From Mycolicibacterium sp. 018/SC-01/001 (lineage in GTDB: Bacteria; Actinomycetota; Actinomycetes; Mycobacteriales; Mycobacteriaceae): a DNA stretch of 64,000 nucleotides. The translations under genes were made by a program, and so were the position numbers. Each line of letters begins with the position of its first letter. Position 1 is the first letter of the stretch. A model generated the notes under the pieces. The model was not told where the DNA came from and ran no database searches. It worked only from the letters and a program-made list of their open reading frames with translations. The stretch covers positions 124,001 through 188,000 of the forward strand of contig NZ_VKAA01000002.1 of NCBI RefSeq assembly GCF_007096635.1, read 5' to 3'. Positions 10,013-19,529 of this stretch are shown piece after piece.

Positions 10013-10477
10013 TCAGGGCCCCGGGATGGGGTCCAGGATCGTCAGCCTGCCCTCCTCGAGGGTGACGCGTGCGGTCCCCGCCCCGGTCGGGCAGCACGCA
10101 GGGTCGGAGCCCTGGCGCCACCGATACTGCACGCGGGCGTCGTGGTCGCCCTCCGCGGCGACGCTGATGTAGGGCCGTGGGTCCGGCGTCGGAGAGCCGA
10201 TGCCTTTGTCGGCGTCGAAGAACAGCACCTGCTGTGGGCTGTCCGGGGCAGTCCCGGCATTGACGACGACCCAGTTCAGTCGGCAGTCGGCGGCGTGACC
10301 GCGCGCGGTCTCGGTCCAGGACGCGGGCTGCAGCATCGAGATCTCGGTGGACACGGCCTCGGCGCTGGGCCCCGGCCCACAGGCCTGGGTGCTCGTCGGT
10401 GCGGGAGCGGGCGGATTCCCGCCGCAGGCAGCTGTCAGCGCCGCGGCCGCAACGACGAGGGCAGGCGAAAAGCGCAT
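10013..10477 (-). CDS. lppP: LppP/LprE family lipoprotein
   Basis: 154 residues. Signal peptide MRFSPALVVAAAALTAACGG with lipobox LTAAC predicts lipidation and anchoring outside the membrane. The mature domain has family features SPTPDPRPYISV, VQYRWRQGSDPACCPTG and paired cysteines, matching LppP (Rv2330c). LppP has been reported to matter for M. tuberculosis under stress; its biochemical role is unknown. The start at 10477 gives a proper signal peptide; the longer frame to 10951 is an artefact over the divergent gene. Confidence 0.88.
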   Translation of the reverse strand: MRFSPALVVAAAALTAACGGNPPAPAPTSTQACGPGPSAEAVSTEISMLQPASWTETARGHAADCRLNWVVVNAGTAPDSPQQVLFFDADKGIGSPTPDPRPYISVAAEGDHDARVQYRWRQGSDPACCPTGAGTARVTLEEGRLTILDPIPGP

Positions 10478-10484
10478 GGGCAAC

Positions 10485-10490
10485 AGGATA
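10485..10490 (-). promoter_or_regulatory. -10 box TATCCT for lppP (leaderless type)
   Basis: On the minus strand TATCCT lies seven bases before the lppP ATG at 10477, so the mRNA would start at or next to the start codon. It shares a 39-base divergent spacer with the TAGACT box at 10504-10509. Confidence 0.5.
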
Positions 10491-10503
10491 GGCAGTGCCC
10501 GCT

Positions 10504-10509
10504 TAGACT
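10504..10509 (+). promoter_or_regulatory. -10 box TAGACT for the gene at 10517 (leaderless type)
   Basis: TAGACT ends seven bases before the ATG at 10517. No Shine-Dalgarno sequence precedes that start. Divergent partner of the lppP promoter. Confidence 0.5.
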
Positions 10510-10516
10510 TTCGCCC

Positions 10517-11026
10517 ATGATCGATGAGCCGGCGGCTCGGGACATCGCGCTGGCGAAACTGCCGCCGGAGAAGGCGGTGCTCGGCGCCGCCCGCGAGCTG
10601 GCCGCCGGATGGTTCTTCCCATGCGTGATGAGGGACATCGACACCTTGGCCGGCGTCATCGTCAACAAGGACGACGGTCGCCCCCTTCACGTGATGTCGG
10701 ATTCTCCGATGGCCAACGACCTGACCCTGTACGACCGCGGCTACCAGTTCCACACCTACGACCTCGTGGTGCTCGCGACCGAAGACATCGAGCACACCAT
10801 CCGACTCGTCCACGACATGGGTCCCCTCATTGTCGACACCTACTACAAATTCGAGCGTGTCTACCGAGTCCGACGCCCGCTGACCGAGGACGAGATACGC
10901 GAGCGCCTGCAATCCCTGCCCGCCGTCTTCGGCGGCGTCTCCGCCTATCACCTCGATCGCCTCGAGGCGGCGCGTGAGGCAGGCTGGCTGACCTTCAAGG
11001 TCTTCGAATACCGCCCGAAAGACTGA
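10517..11026 (+). CDS. Uncharacterised protein, possible Imm35/YrhB-type immunity fold
   Basis: 169 residues, soluble, no signal peptide. The first half (IALAKLPPEKAV, AAGWFFPCVM, VIVNKDDGRPLHV) resembles the YrhB/Imm35 pattern of an alpha-helix, a GW-F strand and a strand ending in DGxx; these proteins are immunity factors against polymorphic toxins. The second half (YDRGYQFHTYDLVVL and a C-terminal DRLEAAREAGWLTFKVFEY) is not recognised. No toxin gene lies beside it: neighbours are lppP and a DHFR-fold reductase. The family assignment is weak and made by eye. Confidence 0.55.
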   Translation: MIDEPAARDIALAKLPPEKAVLGAARELAAGWFFPCVMRDIDTLAGVIVNKDDGRPLHVMSDSPMANDLTLYDRGYQFHTYDLVVLATEDIEHTIRLVHDMGPLIVDTYYKFERVYRVRRPLTEDEIRERLQSLPAVFGGVSAYHLDRLEAAREAGWLTFKVFEYRPKD

Positions 11027-11030
11027 TGTC

Positions 11031-11591
11031 TCAGACGGCCTGGTAGCGCAGCAGCACCGTGCCGCCGGGGAACGTCCGATTCTCGACGAGGCGCAGCGAC
11101 ATCCACGACGGCAGCGACGGGAAGAACGGTGTGCCGCCGCCCACGGCGACCGGTGCGACGACGAGCCGGAACTCGTCGACCAGCCCGGCCTGCACGACCG
11201 GTGCGGCCAGCGTCGCGCCGGCGACCTCCAGCTGGCCGTCGGTCTCGGCCTTGAGCCTGCGGATCACCTCGACCGGATCGCCACGCTCGAGGCGGGCGTT
11301 CCCGTCCACCGAGGACAGGGTGCGGGAGAACACCACCTTGGGCATGGCGCGCCAGACGCGGGCGAAGTCGACGATCATCGGCGTCGCATCCGGGTCCTCG
11401 TCGGCCGTCGTCCAGTAGGGGGCCATCAGCTCGTAGAGGCGCCGTCCGTAGAACGACAACGCGGTCTCGCGCTCGAAGTCGTTCCAGTACTGGTGCAATG
11501 CGTCGCTCGGCTCGCTCCAGTCGATCGAGCCGTTCGCGTCGGCGATGAAGCCGTCCACCGAGATGGTGAAGCCGTAGACGAGATGTCCCAT
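11031..11591 (-). CDS. Dihydrofolate reductase family protein (RibD C-terminal-like)
   Basis: 186 residues with the DHFR/RibD fold of the YyaP/YwjB type: N-terminal strand MGHLVYGFTISVDGFIAD, the central GRRLYELMAPYW region, nucleotide-binding segment LEVAGATLAAPVVQAGLVDE, and terminal strands PVAVGGGTPFF and LLRYQAV. Such proteins are presumed NADPH-dependent reductases; true folate reduction is not implied because the folA-specific residues are absent. Monocistronic, transcribed towards the gene ending at 11026, with the tRNA-Asn upstream of it. Confidence 0.82.
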   Translation of the reverse strand: MGHLVYGFTISVDGFIADANGSIDWSEPSDALHQYWNDFERETALSFYGRRLYELMAPYWTTADEDPDATPMIVDFARVWRAMPKVVFSRTLSSVDGNARLERGDPVEVIRRLKAETDGQLEVAGATLAAPVVQAGLVDEFRLVVAPVAVGGGTPFFPSLPSWMSLRLVENRTFPGGTVLLRYQAV

Positions 11592-11647
11592 GGACTACAG
11601 ACTGCCCGCCGGTGCCGCACTCATCGCGGAACCCGGCTGGTGAATGG

Positions 11648-11723
<76 letters not shown>

Positions 11724-11833
11724 TTGCACTCCCGCCAGTGGTGCGCCGCGGGCCAGAGAGCACTCTAGCCTACGGCGGGCCGCGGGTGCCAATGCGTTGC
11801 CGACCGGGCGCGCAGCACCGTACGTGAGGCAGG

Positions 11834-12163
11834 ATGGACACAGATGGGTGGCACTGGATGTGGTTGCGCCGCCTCGCGAGAACGCTGTGGAGGAGTCCTG
11901 TGATCGGGTATGTCGCCGTTGCGGCCGTCGGCTACGTGTTGGGCACCAAGGCCGGACGGCAGCGCTATGAGCAGCTCGCGGGCACCTACCGTGCCGTCAC
12001 GGGCAGTCCAGCCGCCCGCGCCGTCATCGACGCGGGCCGACGCAAGATCGCCGAGCGGGTGTCCCCCGATCCGGCGATGGTGACGGTGACGCCGATAGAC
12101 CCCGGCACCGAGGTGTACGGGCCGGGGCAGGTCGAGCGACGAGCAGCAGGCGAGAAGCGCTAG
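11834..12163 (+). CDS. Small membrane-anchored protein (Rv2342-like)
   Basis: 109 residues as drawn. One hydrophobic segment (SPVIGYVAVAAVGYVLGTKAG, residues ~21-41) is followed by a basic amphipathic region (GRQRYEQLAGTYRAV), a layout like YtxH-type small membrane proteins. An alternative start at 11858 (MWLRRLARTLW) gives ~101 residues and places the helix nearer the N-terminus. Lies next to dnaG, as Rv2342 does. Its last four bases overlap the convergent secreted-protein gene. Function unknown. Confidence 0.65.
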   Translation: MDTDGWHWMWLRRLARTLWRSPVIGYVAVAAVGYVLGTKAGRQRYEQLAGTYRAVTGSPAARAVIDAGRRKIAERVSPDPAMVTVTPIDPGTEVYGPGQVERRAAGEKR

Positions 12164-12447
12164 CCGAAGTTGGTGTTGAACGACGTGCCGGGCAGCAGCG
12201 GCCCGGTGGTGATGCCGCCGTCGCCGAACGCGAAGCCCGGGGTGCCGATCGACGCGGGGGTGCCGTTCGAGTAGCCCAGGCAGTGTCCGTCTTCCTGGTT
12301 GCCGAACCAGGCGAGGCACTTCGGGCCCGCCTGCGCGGTAACATCCGGGCTGTTCAGCGAGGCGTACAGCGGGACGGCGACGGCTGCCGCAGCGACGGCG
12401 CCGACGATCAGACGCGCTGCATGGGTGCGAATGGTGGGCACGGACAT
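12160..12447 (-). CDS. Small secreted protein with a single cysteine pair
   Basis: 95 residues. An N-terminal signal peptide (basic start, hydrophobic LIVGAVAAAAVAVPLYA) is followed by a likely cleavage near TAQA, leaving a mature peptide of about 55-60 residues with two cysteines in KCLAWFGNQEDGHCLG, probably a disulfide. The rest is glycine-rich (GFAFGDGGITTGP). This looks like a small mycobacterial secreted family of unknown function. The ATG at 12447 was chosen; a GTG one codon upstream and a longer frame to 12486 are alternatives. Confidence 0.7.
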   Translation of the reverse strand: MSVPTIRTHAARLIVGAVAAAAVAVPLYASLNSPDVTAQAGPKCLAWFGNQEDGHCLGYSNGTPASIGTPGFAFGDGGITTGPLLPGTSFNTNFG

Positions 12448-12507
12448 CACAGACAACTCGCCTTCTCCCCGACTGTTGACGCACACACCATAACCCGGCG
12501 AGCCGGT

Positions 12508-14454
12508 TCATGCAGTCAGGTCGTCACCACTTGCCTGCTCCAGCAGGCTGCGGCGGTAGGCCTCCATCGCGACGAGGTCCCCGAACAGCGCGTGGTACTC
12601 GTCGCCCTGCTCCACGGGCGACATGCGCTGCAGCTTGGACTTGACCTCGGCGATCTGCCGGCCGATCCACACTTCCTGCAGCCGCGCCAGAACGCCGCCG
12701 ATGTAGCGGGGCAACCGCTCGTCGTCGGCGTTGATAGCTTCGACGCTGAGCTCGTTGACCAGGCTCGCCGCGGCGGGGCTGGCCGCGTGGTCGCGGACCG
12801 CTTCGATCCACTGGGCGCCGGTCAGCCCGCTGCCCGTGCCACCGGCGGCCTCGATCGCGGCCCGCACGGCCGCGTACCCCGGGTGGGTGAAGCTCTCGGC
12901 GGCCAGCGAGTCGAACACCGGGCCGGCCAGCGCCGGATACTGCAGACCCGATTTGAGGGCCTCGCGCTGCGGCCACAGCGTCGGATCGGCCGGATTGGGC
13001 CGGCTCGCTCCGTCGGCCGGACGCGGCCGGGCAGCGGGCGCCTGCTCGGCCGCGGTCGCGCCCCGGCGGCGGGCCCGGTCCGGCATACCCTTCTTGGCGG
13101 CTTCCTCCCGAACCCGGGTCAGCACCTGCGCCTCATCGCGCCATCCGGTCCAGCCCGCCAACCGCCGCGCGTACTCGTCCCGCAGCGCGTAGTCACGGAT
13201 CCGGGCCACCAGCGGCACACACCGGCGCAGCGCCTCGACCTGCGCCGACGGGTCGTTGTCGAGAACGTCCCCGGCGGGGATCAGGCTGCGGATCGCGAAT
13301 TCGAACATCGGGATACGGCGCGCCACCAGATCGCGCAAAGCGGTGTCCCCGGACTTTAGCCGGAGATCACAGGGGTCCATACCGTCGGAAGCCACGGCGA
13401 CGAACGACTTTCCGGACACCTGCTGGTCCCCGTCGAAAGCCTTCAGCGCGGCCGCCTGCCCCGCAGCGTCGCCGTCGAACACGAAGATCAGCTCGCCGCG
13501 GTACCAGTTGTCGTCCATCATCAGCCGGCGCAGCAGCCCCAGGTGTCCGTCGCCGAAGGCGGTGCCGCACGATGCGACGGCGGTCGTCTCCCCCGCCAGA
13601 TGCATCGCCATCACGTCGGTGTAGCCCTCGACGACGACTGCGCGGTGTGACTTCGCGATGTCGCGCTTGGCGAGGTCGAGCCCGAACAGCACCCCCGACT
13701 TCTTGTACAGCACCGTCTCCGGGGTGTTGACGTACTTGGCTTCCATCGTGTCGTCGTCGAAGATCCGGCGGGCCCCGAAGCCGATCACCTCTCCGCCGCT
13801 GGCCCGGATCGGCCACAACAGACGGCGGTGGAAGCGGTCCATCGGGCCGCGGCGCCCCTCGCGCGACAGACCGGCGGCCTCGAGTTCCTTGAACTCGAAA
13901 CCCTTGCGCAGCAGATGCTTGGTCAGCGTGTCCCAGCCCGACGGCGCGAACCCGCAACCGAATCGGGCGGCGGCGTCGGCGTCGAAGTTGCGCTCGATCA
14001 GGTATTGGCGGGCCGGTCCGGCTTCGGGGCTCTGCAGCGCCTCGGCGTAGAACTCCTGCGCGGCGGCGTTGGCGGCCAGCAGCCGGCTGCGGCTCCCCCG
14101 GTCGCGCTGCACGTTGGTGGTCGAGGCACCGGTGTAGGTGACGGTGTAGCCGACGCGGTCGGCGAGCAATTCGACCGCCTCGACGAAGCTGACGTGCTCG
14201 ATCTTCTGCAGGAACGCATAGACGTCACCGCCCTCACCGCAGCCGAAGCAGTGGAAGTGGCCGTGATTGGGGCGGACGTGGAACGAGGGCGACTTCTCGT
14301 CGTGGAAGGGGCACAGCCCCTTGAGCGAATCGGCGCCGGCACGCCGCAGCTGCACGTAGTCGCCGACCACGTCCTCGATGCTGACTTTCTCCCGGATCGC
14401 GGCGATGTCGCGGTCGGGGATCCTGCCCCGCCCTCGCGTCCCGTCGCCCGCCAC
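12508..14454 (-). CDS. dnaG: DNA primase
   Basis: 648 residues. N-terminal CHC2 zinc finger (Cys48, His51, Cys69, Cys72 in CPFH...CFGC), the primase core, then the TOPRIM catalytic domain with VVVEGYTDVMAMH and the metal-binding FDGDAAG, and a C-terminal helicase-interacting region. Makes RNA primers for lagging-strand synthesis with DnaB. It follows dgt by four bases on the same strand, the order dgt-dnaG found in mycobacteria (Rv2344c-Rv2343c). The acidic tail (EQASGDDLTA) is normal. Confidence 0.97.
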   Translation of the reverse strand: MAGDGTRGRGRIPDRDIAAIREKVSIEDVVGDYVQLRRAGADSLKGLCPFHDEKSPSFHVRPNHGHFHCFGCGEGGDVYAFLQKIEHVSFVEAVELLADRVGYTVTYTGASTTNVQRDRGSRSRLLAANAAAQEFYAEALQSPEAGPARQYLIERNFDADAAARFGCGFAPSGWDTLTKHLLRKGFEFKELEAAGLSREGRRGPMDRFHRRLLWPIRASGGEVIGFGARRIFDDDTMEAKYVNTPETVLYKKSGVLFGLDLAKRDIAKSHRAVVVEGYTDVMAMHLAGETTAVASCGTAFGDGHLGLLRRLMMDDNWYRGELIFVFDGDAAGQAAALKAFDGDQQVSGKSFVAVASDGMDPCDLRLKSGDTALRDLVARRIPMFEFAIRSLIPAGDVLDNDPSAQVEALRRCVPLVARIRDYALRDEYARRLAGWTGWRDEAQVLTRVREEAAKKGMPDRARRRGATAAEQAPAARPRPADGASRPNPADPTLWPQREALKSGLQYPALAGPVFDSLAAESFTHPGYAAVRAAIEAAGGTGSGLTGAQWIEAVRDHAASPAAASLVNELSVEAINADDERLPRYIGGVLARLQEVWIGRQIAEVKSKLQRMSPVEQGDEYHALFGDLVAMEAYRRSLLEQASGDDLTA

Positions 14455-14458
14455 GCGG

Positions 14459-15733
14459 TCAGTCTAGAGGCCGCGGCGTCCGGGCTTCGTACACTCGTTC
14501 CAACCGGCCCTCGGTGTACGAGGCGATCTGGTCGACCACCACGCGTAGCCGGGCCCCGTCGTCGGCGGCGGCGGCGAATTCGGCGGCGAACTGCGGGTCC
14601 AGGCTGCCCGGCGCCTGCCCCCACAGCGCCAGCGCGACCTCCTGGATGCGGGCACGCTGATCGGCCTGGATCTGCAGGTGCCGGTGGTCGGACATGATGA
14701 ACTGCAGCGCGAGCGTCTTGAGCAGCACCACTTCGGCGCGGACCAGCGCGGGCACCTCGAGGTCGGCGTCGAAGCGGCGCAGCGGACCCGGGCCGGCCAC
14801 CGCCCTCGTCGCGGTGATCGCCGCGTTCGCGAACCGGCCGACCAGCTCGCTGGTCAGGGTCTTGAGCGCGACCGACGCGGCCAGGGTGCCGTCGAACTTG
14901 CCCACCGCGGCCACCACGGGAACCCGGGACAATCGCTCGGCGGCGGCCATCAGATCCTCGGGCGCCAACGCCGGAAAAGACCCTGCCCCGACGTGGGCCA
15001 GCGTCGCGGCGGCGTCGGCGTCGGCCAGCACGCGCAGATCGATGCGCCCGCTCATCACTCCGTCTTCGACGTCGTGCACCGAGTAGGCGACGTCGTCGGC
15101 CCAATCCATCACCTGGGCCTCCAGGCACGGCCGCTCGGCCGGGGCTCCGGCGCGCACCCAGTCCGCCGCGGCCATGTCGTCGGCGTAGAAGCCGAACTTG
15201 CGACGCTCCCCGATCCGCGGCCACGGGTACTTGGCGACCGCATCCAGCGACGCGCGGGTCAGATTCAATCCAGCGCTGCACCCCTGGGCGTCAAGCACTT
15301 TCGGCTCCAGTCGCGTCAGGATGCGAAAGTTCTGCGCGTTGCCCTCGAAGCCACCGAACGTCTTGGTGATCTCGTCGAGCGCGCGTTCCCCGTTGTGCCC
15401 GTAGGGCGGATGGCCGATGTCGTGGGCCAGGCCGGCGAGGTCGACCAGATCGGGATCACAGCCGAGTTCGACCGCCATACCCCGACCGATCTGCGCGACC
15501 TCCAGCGAGTGAGTCAGGCGCGTGCGCGGCGTCTCGCCTTCGCGGGGGCCGACCACCTGCGTCTTGTCAGCCAACCGGCGCAGCGCCGCGCAGTGCAGGA
15601 CGCGGGCCCGATCGCGGGCGAAGTCCGAGCGATGCTCGGCGTCGGTCCCGGGCAGCGCGGCACTCTTGGCGTGCTCGACCACCCGCCGCTCCCGGTCGGA
15701 CGCGTCGTAGCCGGCCTGCTGTCGTTGGTTCAC
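14459..15733 (-). CDS. dgt: Deoxyguanosinetriphosphate triphosphohydrolase-like protein
   Basis: 424 residues of the HD-domain dNTPase family. The metal-binding signature appears as RLTHSLEV and [11 protein letters not shown] (His104-Asp105). It removes triphosphate from dNTPs and so limits dNTP pools, a sensible partner for the primase gene four bases downstream. The frame stays open far upstream (to 17191) over the divergent TPM-domain gene; the GTG at 15733 ([10 protein letters not shown]) gives the family length and was chosen for that reason. Confidence 0.92.
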   Translation of the reverse strand: MNQRQQAGYDASDRERRVVEHAKSAALPGTDAEHRSDFARDRARVLHCAALRRLADKTQVVGPREGETPRTRLTHSLEVAQIGRGMAVELGCDPDLVDLAGLAHDIGHPPYGHNGERALDEITKTFGGFEGNAQNFRILTRLEPKVLDAQGCSAGLNLTRASLDAVAKYPWPRIGERRKFGFYADDMAAADWVRAGAPAERPCLEAQVMDWADDVAYSVHDVEDGVMSGRIDLRVLADADAAATLAHVGAGSFPALAPEDLMAAAERLSRVPVVAAVGKFDGTLAASVALKTLTSELVGRFANAAITATRAVAGPGPLRRFDADLEVPALVRAEVVLLKTLALQFIMSDHRHLQIQADQRARIQEVALALWGQAPGSLDPQFAAEFAAAADDGARLRVVVDQIASYTEGRLERVYEARTPRPLD

Positions 15734-15763
15734 CGAGGCACAGTCTGCCAGCCGGGCGAGCAC

Positions 15764-15769
15764 TAGATT
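15764..15769 (+). promoter_or_regulatory. -10 box TAGATT, leaderless promoter of the TPM-domain gene
   Basis: TAGATT ends six bases before the ATG at 15776, placing the predicted transcription start on the start codon. Confidence 0.5.
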
Positions 15770-15775
15770 GAAGGC

Positions 15776-17602
15776 ATGCGCATTGCTCGATCGCTCGGCC
15801 TGCTCACCGTCCTGTGGATCGCGGCGGGCCTGCTGGCGCCGGCCGCGAGTGCCACCGGACCGCTGCGCCTGCCGACCTATCTCACCGATCAGGCCGGCGC
15901 GCTCGACGCCGCCGGGAAGACGGAGGTGCAGAACGCGATCGACACGCTGTACAACGATCGGCGCGTGCGGTTGTGGGTGGTCTACGTCGACACCTTCTCC
16001 GGTCAGGATGCGCAGAGCTGGGCACAGGCGACCGCTCGGCAGAGCGATCTGGATCTGAGTAACCAGGACGCGATCCTCGCCGTGGCCACCGTCGACCGGG
16101 CGTACGCATTGATCGCGCCGACCCAGGCGATCGGCAGTGTGGACGTCGACAAGGTGCGCCGCGATGACGTGGAACCGCTTCTGCGCGACCAGAATTGGGC
16201 AGGCGCCGCAGTCGCGGCGGCGAACGGGCTGGGCGCTACCGGCTCCGGGGGCAGCTGGCTCGGGCTGGTGATCGCGCTGGGTGTCATCGGGGTGGCGCTG
16301 GTCGCCTTGGTGGTGTGGCAGCGCCGGCGACGGGCGAAGCGCCGCGAGGCCGAGATCGCCGCGGCGCAGCGCGTCGATCCCTCGGATCCGGCGGCGCTGG
16401 CCGGCGTCTCGGTGGACGCGCTCGACGACCTGTCGCGGCGCATCGTGGTCGAGGTCGACAACGCGGTCCGTACCAGTGAGAGCGAATTGGCACTGGCGGT
16501 CGAGGAATTCGGCGAGCAGGACACGGCCGCATTCACCGCTGCGGTGTCCGCAGCGAAGACCACGCTGGCGCAGGCGCTCAACGTGCGCCACATTCTCGAC
16601 GACGCGATCCCCGAGACACCCGCGCAGCGCCGGGACCTGCTGACCCGGGTGATCGTCGCCGCGGCCAAGGCCGACAAGGAGCTCGAGGCCCAGCGCGAGG
16701 CCTTCGCGCAGTTGCGGGATCTGGTGATCAACGCGCCGACCCGCTTGGACGCGCTCACTCAGCAGATCGTCGACCTCACCGCGCGAATCGAGCCCGCGAG
16801 CCAGACCCTGACACGCCTGAAGTCCCAATTCGCCGAGAGCGCACTGGTTTCGGTGGCCGACAACATCGACGAGGCACGGCAGCGGTTGACCTTCGCCGAG
16901 CAGAACATCGACACGGCACGCGCGCTGGTCGCCCGACCCGCCGACCGGCAGGGCGGGCTCGTCGATGCGATCCACGCCGCCGAGGCGGCGCTGGGCCAGG
17001 CCCGCACGTTGCTCGACGCAGTGGACAGCGCCGCCACCGACATCAACCGCGCAGTGGCCGGGCTGCCCGCGGCGATCGCCGACACGCAGAACGGCATCAC
17101 CGCCGCGGGAACTCAACTGGCACAGGGCGGTATCGCCATCGCAACGCAGCTCTCGGCAGCCCGCGATGCCGCGGTCGCCGCGGTCGCACACGCGCAGAGC
17201 GACGGGGCCGCCGATCCGCTGGGGACGTTCACCCGGCTCACCCTGGCCGACGCCGAACTCGATCGATTGCTGGCGGACGTGGCCGAGGAGCGGGAGACCG
17301 TGGCGCGGTTGAGCCGCACCTACGACCAGGCGTTGTTCACCGCGCAGTCGCGCGTCAGGGCGGTGTCGGACTACATCGACACCCGCCGCGGCGCGATCGG
17401 GCCCGAAGCCCGTGCCCGGCTATCGGAGGCAGTGCGTCAACTGCAGGCCGCGCAGGACAAGCGCGCGAGCAACCTCACCGAGGCGATCGCGCATGCCAAC
17501 GGCGCGGCGATGCTCGCCGCCCAGGCGCAGCAGTTGGCCAACAACGACGTGCTGGCCGCACAGCAGCATTTCAACGGGCCCTACGGCGGCGGCCGCTTCT
17601 AG
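15776..17602 (+). CDS. TPM domain membrane protein with long coiled coil (Rv2345-like)
   Basis: 608 residues. Signal peptide (residues 1-26, ending ASA), an extracytoplasmic TPM domain (~30-150; [31 protein letters not shown]), one membrane helix (~163-181, [19 protein letters not shown]), then about 400 cytosolic residues rich in Ala, Gln and Glu that look like a long helical bundle or coiled coil. The C-terminus is glycine-rich (GPYGGGRF). TPM domains occur in membrane and phosphatase-like proteins; the role here is unknown. Same place next to dgt as Rv2345. Confidence 0.85.
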   Translation: MRIARSLGLLTVLWIAAGLLAPAASATGPLRLPTYLTDQAGALDAAGKTEVQNAIDTLYNDRRVRLWVVYVDTFSGQDAQSWAQATARQSDLDLSNQDAILAVATVDRAYALIAPTQAIGSVDVDKVRRDDVEPLLRDQNWAGAAVAAANGLGATGSGGSWLGLVIALGVIGVALVALVVWQRRRRAKRREAEIAAAQRVDPSDPAALAGVSVDALDDLSRRIVVEVDNAVRTSESELALAVEEFGEQDTAAFTAAVSAAKTTLAQALNVRHILDDAIPETPAQRRDLLTRVIVAAAKADKELEAQREAFAQLRDLVINAPTRLDALTQQIVDLTARIEPASQTLTRLKSQFAESALVSVADNIDEARQRLTFAEQNIDTARALVARPADRQGGLVDAIHAAEAALGQARTLLDAVDSAATDINRAVAGLPAAIADTQNGITAAGTQLAQGGIAIATQLSAARDAAVAAVAHAQSDGAADPLGTFTRLTLADAELDRLLADVAEERETVARLSRTYDQALFTAQSRVRAVSDYIDTRRGAIGPEARARLSEAVRQLQAAQDKRASNLTEAIAHANGAAMLAAQAQQLANNDVLAAQQHFNGPYGGGRF

Positions 17603-17616
17603 GGTCACCCTCTTCT

Positions 17617-17679
17617 GCGCGACCAGACACGAACTCGACCTTTCACCCGGCGTGTCGCGCGAGTTCGCGTCTGCTCGCG
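17617..17679. repeat. Palindromic REP-like element between convergent genes
   Basis: Arms at about 17618-17637 and 17660-17679 are complementary at 18 of 20 positions (right arm CGAGTTCGCGTCTGCTCGCG). The 22-base centre contains CGGCGTGTC. It occupies the whole gap between the stops of the TPM gene and glyS, and a close relative lies at 63292-63352 in the same kind of position. The RNA would form a long hairpin, so a bidirectional terminator role is plausible. Confidence 0.75.
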
Positions 17680-17688
17680 AGGAGAAAC

Positions 17689-19077
17689 TCAGCAACCCTT
17701 GAGGCGCACCGCCAGGTAGTCCGAGACCTCCGACAACGCGACGCGCTCCTGCGTCATGGCATCGCGCTCGCGGATCGTCACCGCGTGGTCTTCCAGCGAA
17801 TCGAAGTCGACCGTCACGCAGTACGGCGTACCGATCTCGTCCTGGCGGCGGTACCGGCGGCCGATCGCGCCGGCGTCGTCGAATTCGACGTTCCACGAAC
17901 GCCGTAACTCCGCGGCCAGATCCCGCGCCTTGGGCGAGAGGTCGGCGTGGCGCGACAGCGGCAGGACCGCGACCTTGACCGGGGCCAGGCGCGGATCGAG
18001 CCGCAGCACCGTGCGCTTGTCGACGCCGCCCTTGGCGTTGGGCGCCTCGTCCTCGGTGTAGGCGTCGACGAGGAACGCCATCAGCGAGCGGGTCAGACCG
18101 GCTGCCGGCTCGATGACGTACGGCGTGTAGCGGGTGTCGCTGGCCTGGTCGTAGAAACTCAGATCGGCCCCGGAATGCTGTGCGTGCGTGGACAAGTCGA
18201 AGTCGGTGCGGTTCGCCACGCCTTCGAGCTCACCCCACGGGTTGCCCGAGAAGCCGAACTTGTACTCGATGTCGACGGTGCGGTCGGAGTAGTGCGACAA
18301 CTTCTCCTTGGGGTGTTCGTAGAGCCGCAGGTTGTCCCGGTCGATACCGAGGTCGACGTACCACTGCAGCCGGGTGTCGATCCAGTACTGGTGCCACTCG
18401 GGCGCGGTCGACGGCTCGACGAAGAACTCCATCTCCATCTGCTCGAACTCGCGGGTGCGGAAGATGAAGTTGCCCGGGGTGATCTCGTTGCGGAAGCTCT
18501 TGCCGATCTGGCCGATGCCGAACGGCGGTTTCTTGCGGGCGGTCGTGACCACGTTGGCGAAGTTCACGAAGATGCCTTGCGCGGTTTCCGGCCGCAGATA
18601 GTGCAGCCCCTCCTCGGACTCGATCGGCCCGAGGTAGGTCTTGAGCATCATGTTGAAGTCACGGGGCTCGGTCCATCGACCTTTGGTGCCGCAGTCCGGG
18701 CAGACGATTTCGCTCATCGGCACGTCATCGGGCGAGCCACCCTTCTTCGCCGCGTAGGCCTCCTGCAGGTGGTCCTGCCGGTGCCGCTTGTGGCAGTTCA
18801 TGCACTCGACCAGCGGATCGTTGAACACCTCGACGTGGCCGGAGGCCACCCATACCTGGCGCGGCAGGATGATGGCGGAGTCCAGGCCGACGACGTCGTC
18901 GCGGCCGGTCACGACCGATTTCCACCACTGCCGCTTGATGTTCTCCTTCAGTTCGACGCCGAGCGGACCGTAATCCCACGCCGACTTGGTTCCGCCGTAG
19001 ATCTCACCGGACTGGAAGACCAGACCGCGCCGCTTGGCCAGGTTTGCAACAGTGTCGATGATCGAAGTCGGAGCCAC
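17689..19077 (-). CDS. glyS: Glycyl-tRNA synthetase (class II, alpha2 type)
   Basis: 462 residues. Class II motifs are visible: [12 protein letters not shown], the motif 2 region [28 protein letters not shown], and motif 3 region [12 protein letters not shown] near the C-terminus. A cysteine-containing insertion (ECMNCHKRH ... VCPDCG) may bind zinc. Charges tRNA-Gly. The GTG at 19077 ([18 protein letters not shown]) is chosen because it matches the known N-terminus and length (463 residues in Rv2357c); the longer frame to 19203 would cross the smtB promoter. Confidence 0.96.
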   Translation of the reverse strand: MAPTSIIDTVANLAKRRGLVFQSGEIYGGTKSAWDYGPLGVELKENIKRQWWKSVVTGRDDVVGLDSAIILPRQVWVASGHVEVFNDPLVECMNCHKRHRQDHLQEAYAAKKGGSPDDVPMSEIVCPDCGTKGRWTEPRDFNMMLKTYLGPIESEEGLHYLRPETAQGIFVNFANVVTTARKKPPFGIGQIGKSFRNEITPGNFIFRTREFEQMEMEFFVEPSTAPEWHQYWIDTRLQWYVDLGIDRDNLRLYEHPKEKLSHYSDRTVDIEYKFGFSGNPWGELEGVANRTDFDLSTHAQHSGADLSFYDQASDTRYTPYVIEPAAGLTRSLMAFLVDAYTEDEAPNAKGGVDKRTVLRLDPRLAPVKVAVLPLSRHADLSPKARDLAAELRRSWNVEFDDAGAIGRRYRRQDEIGTPYCVTVDFDSLEDHAVTIRERDAMTQERVALSEVSDYLAVRLKGC

Positions 19078-19127
19078 GGGTTCACAGCGTAGCGAGGTCG
19101 GATGCCCACCTTGCGCCATGGATCCGA

Positions 19128-19155
19128 TTGACATGCACAGGTCTGCATGTATCGT
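19128..19155 (+). promoter_or_regulatory. smtB-zur promoter with embedded SmtB-type operator
   Basis: -35 TTGACA (19128-19133) and -10 TATCGT (19150-19155) are separated by 16 bases. Between and overlapping them is the palindrome ACATGCA-caggtc-TGCATGT (19131-19150), perfect over seven bases per arm. An ArsR/SmtB dimer bound there would block RNA polymerase. The predicted transcript begins at or just before the ATG at 19164. Confidence 0.75.
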
Positions 19156-19163
19156 GAGTCCTA

Positions 19164-19529
19164 ATGAAAACCGTTTCCAGTATCGGCGACGAGCCGCACG
19201 CACACACCGGCACGCCGCCGTCAGACGTGCCGACCCGGCCGGTCCTCGACACCGCCGGCGACCTGCTTCGCGCGCTGGCTGCTCCGGTCCGCATCGCCAT
19301 CGTGCTGCAGCTGCGTGAGCAGGCGCGGTGCGTGCACGAACTGGTCGATGCCCTCGACGTGCCGCAGCCGCTGGTGAGTCAGCACCTGCGCATCCTGAAG
19401 GCGGCCGGCGTGGTGGCCGGTGAACGGTCGGGCCGAGAGGTGCTCTACCGCCTGGTCGATGACCACCTCGCCGAGATCGTCGTCGCCGCGGTCACGCATG
19501 CGGCCGAAGACGAGGAGGGACCGCGGTGA
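19164..19529 (+). CDS. smtB: ArsR/SmtB family zinc-responsive repressor
   Basis: 121 residues with the ArsR winged helix: [39 protein letters not shown] as the DNA-binding helix-turn-helix, and the wing [21 protein letters not shown]. The alpha-5 metal site pattern ([17 protein letters not shown]) is present. In M. tuberculosis Rv2358 represses its own operon with zur and is released by zinc. It overlaps zur by four bases (GTGA), so the two regulators are made together. Confidence 0.93.
   Translation: MKTVSSIGDEPHAHTGTPPSDVPTRPVLDTAGDLLRALAAPVRIAIVLQLREQARCVHELVDALDVPQPLVSQHLRILKAAGVVAGERSGREVLYRLVDDHLAEIVVAAVTHAAEDEEGPR

Noticed and set aside
15734..17191. Very long minus-strand frame extending dgt to 910 codons
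   Set aside because: It runs antisense through the TPM-domain gene, which has a signal peptide, domain pattern and promoter. dgt has normal length from the GTG at 15733.
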